Shown: positions 58,964 through 64,000 of the stretch, in pieces
Position numbering within the stretch: position 1 is the stretch's first letter
Layout of the letters: the number at the start of each line of letters is the position of its first letter
Source: JAEULH01 sp963789785
Lineage (GTDB): Bacteria; Pseudomonadota; Alphaproteobacteria; Rhodospirillales; Defluviicoccaceae
Length of the DNA: 64,000 nucleotides
Assembly (NCBI GenBank): GCA_963789785.1
Contig: CAWBNC010000038.1
Span: 1-64,000, forward strand
Direction: 5' to 3'
Program-made: the position numbers and the translations under genes
Notes under the pieces: generated by a model
Database searches by the model: none
Told to the model about the DNA's origin: nothing
What the model saw: only the letters and a program-made list of their open reading frames with translations

Positions 58964-61793
58964 CTACTGCGCCGCGGCAACGGCGATGTCAGCGGCGGCC
59001 GACTCCACCGGCACGGCAATCGCAGCGCGCAAACGCTGCTCGATCTGGTCGAGCTTGACCTTGTCATCGACCTTCAGGCCGAAGACGTCCTTTACGTAAA
59101 AGACGTCGACGACCCGCTCGCCGTAGGTTGAAATGTGCGCGCTGGTGATCTGCAGGCCGAGCGAGGTCAGCGTCGAGGTGACGTCATGGAGAAAACCGAG
59201 GCGGTCGCGGCCGTTGACCTCGATAACGGTGTGCGTGACGCTGGCATTGTTGTCGAAGAAGACCGCCGGCGGCACCGTAAAGACGCGGGTTCGGCTGGGC
59301 AGGGCGCGCGCCCGCACCGCCTTGAGCTCGCGATCGATGTGGAGGCGGCCGACGATGGCATCCTCGATACGCTTCTTGAAACGGTCGAGGCGGTCGGGGC
59401 TGTCGAACACCTGGCCCGAAGATGTCCTGGATCCAGAAGGTATCGAGCGCCATGCCGTTGGCGAGCGTGATGACCTTGGCGTCGACGATCGACGCGCCGG
59501 TCAAGGCCATTGCGCCGGCGATGCGGGCAAATAACCCGGGATGGTCCGGCGCGTAGAGAATGACTTCGGTCACGTCGCGAGCGGGGCGCTGACAGGCCTC
59601 TATCCACAGAGGCCGGCCGGCATCCTCGGCCTTGCGCATCAGCTTGAAATGATGAACCTGCGCCTCGACGTCGAAGGCGAGCCAGTAGTCGGCATAGCCG
59701 CGGTCGATGAACGCCTCGAGCCGATCCTCGCTCCAGTCGGTCAGATGCGCCCGCAGCCGCGCCTTCGCCCGGGCAACCCGGACCGTTCGGCGATCCGTGG
59801 GCTGGCCGCCCGGCATCTCCATTTCTTCCATGGCCCGATAATAAAGCTCGCTGAGCAGGCCGGCCTTCCAGTTGTTCCAGATCCCAGGGCCGACGGCGTG
59901 GATGTCGCAACTGGTCAGCAGCAGCAGCATCCGCAGCCGCTCGGGCGACTGGACGAGAGCGACGAAGTCCGTGACGGTCTTGGGATTGTCGACGTCGCGC
60001 TTGAAGGCCGTCCGGCTCATGATCAGGTGGTGACGCACCAGCCACGACACCGTTTCCGTCTCCCAGGCGTCGAGGCCGAGGCGAGGCGCAAGATGCATTG
60101 CGATCTCGGCGCCGAGTTCCGAGTGGTCGCCGCCGCGCCCCTTGGCCACGTCGTGCAGCAGGACGGCGATGTAGAGCGCCCGACGCGAGCGGATGTCGCC
60201 GGCGGCCTCGGCCGCCGCCGGATGCTCGCGCTTGAGCGCGCCGGTCTCGATCCGGCGGAGCACGCCGATCGCCCGGATGGTGTGCTCGTCGACGGTGTAG
60301 ACATGGTACATGTCATACTGCATCTGGGCGACCACCCGGCCGAAGTCGGGGATGAACCGGCCGAACACGCCGGCATCGTTCATCCGCTTCAGCGTCGTCT
60401 CGGGATCGTGCTCCGACGTCAGCATCTCGACGAATAGACGGTTGGCCTCCGGGTCGTTGCGGACGCGGGCCCCGATCGCGCGTAGGTTCTGCTGGATCAT
60501 CCGCAAAGCCTGCGGGTGGATATCGAGACCGATGTGCTGGGCGATGTGGAAGAGCTGAAGGATCTTTACCGGCTCGTGCGCGACGATATCCTCGTGCTGA
60601 AACGTCAGGCGCTCGTTGTCGAGCCTGAAGCCGTCCGGCATTTTGCGGAACAGCGGCCAGAGCGGGATCCGGAACCGCCGCCGCGTTTTCTTGTGCTCTT
60701 CCTCAAGGACGGCGCAGAGCACGCGGGTGAGATCGCCGACGGTCTTCGTCACCCAGAAGTAGTGCTTCATGAACCGCTCGACGCCGCGCGCGCCGGCGCG
60801 GTCGCTGTAGCCGATGCGGTCGGCGATGAGGCCCTGGACGTTGAAGGTCAGCCGTTCCTCCGGCCGGCCGGCGACGTAATGGAGGTGGCAGCGCACCGTC
60901 CACAGGAAGTCCTGCGACTTTCTGAAATGGCGCACGTCGGCGGCGGTGAACACACCCCGATCGATCAGCTCGCCCATGTCCTTGACGCGGTATAGGTACT
61001 TGGCGATCCAGAACAATGTCTGCAGATCGCGCAGGCCGCCCTTGCCTTCCTTGATGTGCGGCTCGAGGACGTAGCGGGAATCGCCCATCCGCGCATGGCG
61101 GGCGTCGCGCTCGGCAAGCTTGGCTTCGACGAAGGCGGCGCCCGTACCGGTGACGACCTTGCGCCAGAACGTGTCGTCGAACACGTCGTAAAGGTCGCGC
61201 GCGCCCCACAGCCAGCGCGCCTCGAGCAGGGAGCTGCGGATGGTGAGATCGCCCTTCGCCAATTCGACGCACTGGTCGACGGTGCGGGTGGCGTGGCCGA
61301 CCTTCAGTCCGCAATCCCACAATGTGTAGAGGATGTACTCGACGATCTTCTCGCTGTCGGCGCGCGCCCGCGGCGGCAGGAGAAACATCAGATCGATGTC
61401 GGAGAACGGCCACAGCTCGCCGCGGCCGTAACCGCCGGTCGCAAGAATTGCCATCTCGCCCCCGGTATCGCCCCCGATATCGCCACCGCTTTCGGCCGTG
61501 GCATCGCGACCGGACGGGGGATAGACGTGCTTGACCGCGAAGTCGTAGATGCAGCGCACCAGCTGGTCGACGAGATAGGAGTTGGACTGCACGGACTCCG
61601 GCCCGCGGATCCGCTCCTCCTCGAACCGCCGCCGGATTTCGCCGACCCCGCGGTAGAGCGCCGCCTTGAATATCTGCGTCGCGTTGCTGCGCATGCGCAG
61701 CGGTTCCTGGCCGCGGCGGACCTGCTCATCGAGCTCCTCGACAAGGTCGCGCCGATTGATGATGGCGCGGCGGTTGGGAATCCGATAGGGCAT
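58964..61793 (-). CDS. glnD: Bifunctional uridylyltransferase/uridylyl-removing enzyme, frameshifted
   Basis: Nitrogen sensor that modifies PII proteins; 942 residues after correction. The nucleotidyltransferase motif is ILATGGYGRGELWPFSDIDL. The HD domain (uridylyl removal) holds LYIAVLLHDVAKGRGGDHSE. Two ACT domains, for glutamine sensing, follow (VTEVILYAPDHPGLFARIAG and VTHTVIEVNGRDRLGFLHDV). The frame breaks at about 59414-59417, where one extra base separates WIQDIFG from QVFDSPDRLDRF. The ATG at 61793 (MPYRIPNRRAIINRRDL) is chosen; an in-frame ATG at 61877 lies upstream. Confidence 0.95.
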
Positions 61794-61955
61794 GGTGCTC
61801 GGCTTGCTATGAGTCCGCTGGTCGACCTTGCTCGCCTTGCGCGGCGGCAAGCTCGTCGTCGCGGGATATGTTGCCACAGACTGGCGCCGGCAAGATACAG
61901 CCGAGGCGGCGGCCGGTCGGCGTGAAGATATCGCTGCCGGGTCGCGGGTCTGCTC

Positions 61956-64000
61956 TCACATCATCGCCCTCAGCCGGTAGACGAGGTCGAGCGCCTCGCG
62001 CGGCGAGAGTCCGTCGGGATCGATGCCGGCGAGCAGCTCCATCGCGGGGGGCGGCGTATCGATCGGCCGCGGGGCGGCGGCCGCGAACAGCGGCAGATCC
62101 GCGGCGAGCCGGGTCGCCGCCGACGATGTCTCGCCTCTTTCGAGGGTCTGCAGAACCTCCTCGGCGCGCTCGACCACCGCAGGCGGCAGTCCGGCGAGGC
62201 GGCCGACGTGGATGCCGTAGGAGCGATCGGCGGCGCCGGGTGCGATTTCGTGGAGAAAGACCACGTCGTCCCGCCACTCCTTGATGCGCATGGTGTAGCA
62301 GGCGAGATCGTCGAGCCGCGCCGACAGCGCCGTCAACTCGTGATAATGGGTGGCGAACAGGGTCCGGCAGCGATTGATCGCGTGCAGGTGCTCGATCACC
62401 GCCCAGGCGATCGACAGGCCGTCGAAGGTCGCCGTTCCCCGCCCGATTTCGTCGAGGATCACCAGCGCGCGCGGGCCGGCAAGGTTCAGGATCGCCGCGG
62501 TTTCAACCATCTCGACCATGAAGGTCGACTGCCCGCGGGCGAGGTCATCGGCGGCGCCGACCCGGGAGAACAAGCGGTCCACCGATCCGAAGCGGGCGCT
62601 TTCGGCCGGCACGTAGGAGCCGATCTGGCCCAGGATCGCAATCAGCGCGTTCTGGCGCAGAAAGGTGCTCTTGCCGGCCATGTTCGGGCCGGTGACGAGC
62701 CACAGGCGGCGGCCGTCGTCAAGGCAGCAGTCGTTGGCGACGAAGTCGCGTCCTTCCGCAGCCCGCAACGCCGACTCGACGACCGGGTGGCGGCCGCGGC
62801 GCACGGCGAAACCGACGCTGTCGTCGATAACCGGTCGGACGTAGCCGTTGCCCGCGGCGAGTTCGGCCAGCGCCGCGGCGACGTCGATGGCGGCCATGCC
62901 GGCGGCCGCGCCGGCGATGGCCTCGGCGTCCGCGACCACCGCGGCGACAAGGTCGTCGAACAGGGTCAGCTCGAGAGCCAGCGCCTGATCCGCTGCTCCG
63001 GCGATGCGGCTCGCCAGCTCGCCGAGTTCCACCGTCGTGAAACGGACGGCGCCCGCCGTAGACTGGCGGTGAATGAACACCGCGTCCGGCCCGCTCGCCA
63101 ATTTCTCGGCTTGGCGCGCCGGGACCTCAATGAAATAGCCAAGCACGTTATTGAAGCGGATTTTAAGCGCGCCGACCCCGGTTTCGCCGGCGTAGCGGGC
63201 CTGCAGTTCGGCAAGGAGGCGGCGCGCGTTGTCCCGCAACGCCCGAACCTCGTCCAGATCGGCGGAATATCCGGCGGCGATGAAGTCGCCGTTGCGCGCC
63301 AGCAGCGGCGGATCCTCGCTCAGCGCCGCGCGCAGGGTTTCAACGCGGACGCCATGCTCGCCAAGCGCCGTCATACATGCCTCCAGTGCGGCCGGGGTGC
63401 CGGCCAGATCGACGGCTTCCAGGATGGCGCGGAGCGCGGCGGTCAGGGCAAGTCCGTCGCGCACGGCGGCCAGGTCGCGCGGCCCGCCGCGGCCGACGGC
63501 AAGGCGCGAGAGCGCCCGCTCGACATCGGGGCCGCCCTTCAAGGCTTCGCGCAGCATCCAGCGGGCCTCGGCCCGATCGACGAAGACCTGGACCAGATCG
63601 AGCCTTTCGTCGATCGCGGCGGGATCGGTCAGCGGCGCCGCCAGCCTGGCCGCCAGAAGGCGGGCGCCGGCGGCGGTCACGGTGCGGTCGATGGCGGCGA
63701 GGAGACTGCCCTTGCGCTCACCGGCAAGGGTGCGGGTGAGCTCGAGGTTCCGCCTCGTGTGCGCATCGATCTCCATGACCGCGCCGTCTGCCATCGGCCG
63801 CGGGCGATCCAGGCGCGGCAGCCGGCCGCACTGGGTCAGCTCGACATAGTCGATAAGGACACCGGCGGCGGTGATCTCGGGGGCGGTGAAGGCGCCGAAC
63901 CCGTCCAGCGACGCCACCGAGAACGCCCGCTCCAACCGGCGCCGCGCGTTTGCGCCATTGAAGCGGGCGGCCGGCAGGACCGTGAGCCGGTCCCGCCAGG
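61956..64000 (-). CDS. mutS: DNA mismatch repair protein MutS, 5' end beyond window
   Basis: C-terminal 681 residues of MutS; the N-terminal mismatch-binding domain with the Phe-x-Glu motif lies outside the window. Visible parts are the connector/lever regions (RRNLELTRTL, RFNNVLGYFIEVPARQAEKL) and the ATPase: Walker A VTGPNMAGKSTFLRQNALIA, Walker B LVILDEIGRGTATFDGLSIA and the His switch in LFATHYHELTALS. The last residues (DGLSPREALDLVYRLRAMM) are standard. It is open to the window edge, with no stop between 61958 and 64000. Confidence 0.95.
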   Translation of the reverse strand, partial: WRDRLTVLPAARFNGANARRRLERAFSVASLDGFGAFTAPEITAAGVLIDYVELTQCGRLPRLDRPRPMADGAVMEIDAHTRRNLELTRTLAGERKGSLLAAIDRTVTAAGARLLAARLAAPLTDPAAIDERLDLVQVFVDRAEARWMLREALKGGPDVERALSRLAVGRGGPRDLAAVRDGLALTAALRAILEAVDLAGTPAALEACMTALGEHGVRVETLRAALSEDPPLLARNGDFIAAGYSADLDEVRALRDNARRLLAELQARYAGETGVGALKIRFNNVLGYFIEVPARQAEKLASGPDAVFIHRQSTAGAVRFTTVELGELASRIAGAADQALALELTLFDDLVAAVVADAEAIAGAAAGMAAIDVAAALAELAAGNGYVRPVIDDSVGFAVRRGRHPVVESALRAAEGRDFVANDCCLDDGRRLWLVTGPNMAGKSTFLRQNALIAILGQIGSYVPAESARFGSVDRLFSRVGAADDLARGQSTFMVEMVETAAILNLAGPRALVILDEIGRGTATFDGLSIAWAVIEHLHAINRCRTLFATHYHELTALSARLDDLACYTMRIKEWRDDVVFLHEIAPGAADRSYGIHVGRLAGLPPAVVERAEEVLQTLERGETSSAATRLAADLPLFAAAAPRPIDTPPPAMELLAGIDPDGLSPREALDLVYRLRAMM

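Noticed and set aside
57490..59058. 522-codon plus-strand frame opposite murJ
   Set aside because: It is a shadow frame rich in Arg, Asp and Gln; murJ on the minus strand explains the sequence fully.
61807..62277. 156-codon minus-strand frame between glnD and mutS
   Set aside because: It overlaps the mutS 3' end in another frame and its translation is Arg-rich low complexity.

Overview
This 64 kb, GC-rich window reads as chromosomal DNA of an alphaproteobacterium. The evidence is the dnaA-dnaN-recF-gyrB block, an Irr-type Fur regulator beside a second Fur protein, a MucR/Ros regulator, the rpsT-dnaA and ubiE-ubiB neighbourhoods, and the fur-miaB-phoH-ybeY-corC-lnt and metK-trmB-rimP-nusA-ylxR-infB-rbfA-truB-rpsO-pnp runs. 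The layout is reminiscent of Rhodospirillales-like lineages, but that finer placement is inference. Almost everything is core housekeeping. The only mobile element seen is an IS630-type insertion sequence at the left edge.

Layout. 0-1 kb: IS630 element, flanked by TA, inserted just after the stop of a sialidase-like gene. 1-8.3 kb (minus strand): dprA-topA-rnr-sialidase-like protein. 8.3-15.3 kb: a possible 53-residue plus-strand gene, then dnaA-dnaN-recF-gyrB on the minus strand. 15.3-18.2 kb: upstream region of dnaA (no convincing DnaA-box cluster), rpsT, enoyl-CoA hydratase, mutM. 18.2-25.3 kb (plus strand): ubiE, ubiB, coaBC, dut, then a sulfur cluster with an Rrf2 regulator, cysK, a MoeB/ThiF-like protein and a DsrE-like protein. 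25.3-29 kb: 2-hydroxyacid dehydrogenase, secreted SH3 protein, Na/Pi cotransporter. 29-33.6 kb (minus strand): iron/redox cluster of a nitronate monooxygenase-like flavoprotein, Irr, rubrerythrin, a GlpC-like Fe-S protein and DUF3501, with a perfect Irr-box-like palindrome and promoter ahead of rubrerythrin. 33.8-52.8 kb (minus strand): the translation, RNA-decay and maturation super-cluster from mucR and fur down to pnp. 52.8-64 kb: tusA, rimI-tsaB, a VanX-like dipeptidase, a RutE-like nitroreductase, nfu, trpS, murJ, glnD and a 5'-truncated mutS at the window edge.

Sequence quality matters for any reader. At least sixteen genes, many essential, are broken by single-base indels, mostly one extra base beside a short homopolymer. 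pnp alone needs five corrections, after which it encodes exactly 711 residues. Frames on both sides of each break are well conserved, so I treat these as consensus errors and give full gene spans. Real pseudogenization is unlikely. The start codons of dprA, rimP and trmB are also unclear.

How the parts fit: the minus-strand blocks couple replication initiation and DNA topology (dnaA, dnaN, recF, gyrB, topA, dprA), RNA turnover and translation (rnr, pnp, infB, nusA, rimP, rbfA, truB, rpsO, ylxR, miaB, ybeY), and iron and nitrogen sensing (irr, fur, glnD). The most interesting regulatory content is the Irr-box/rubrerythrin module, the cysteine-poor Rrf2 regulator next to cysK, and structured leaders before metK and rimP.
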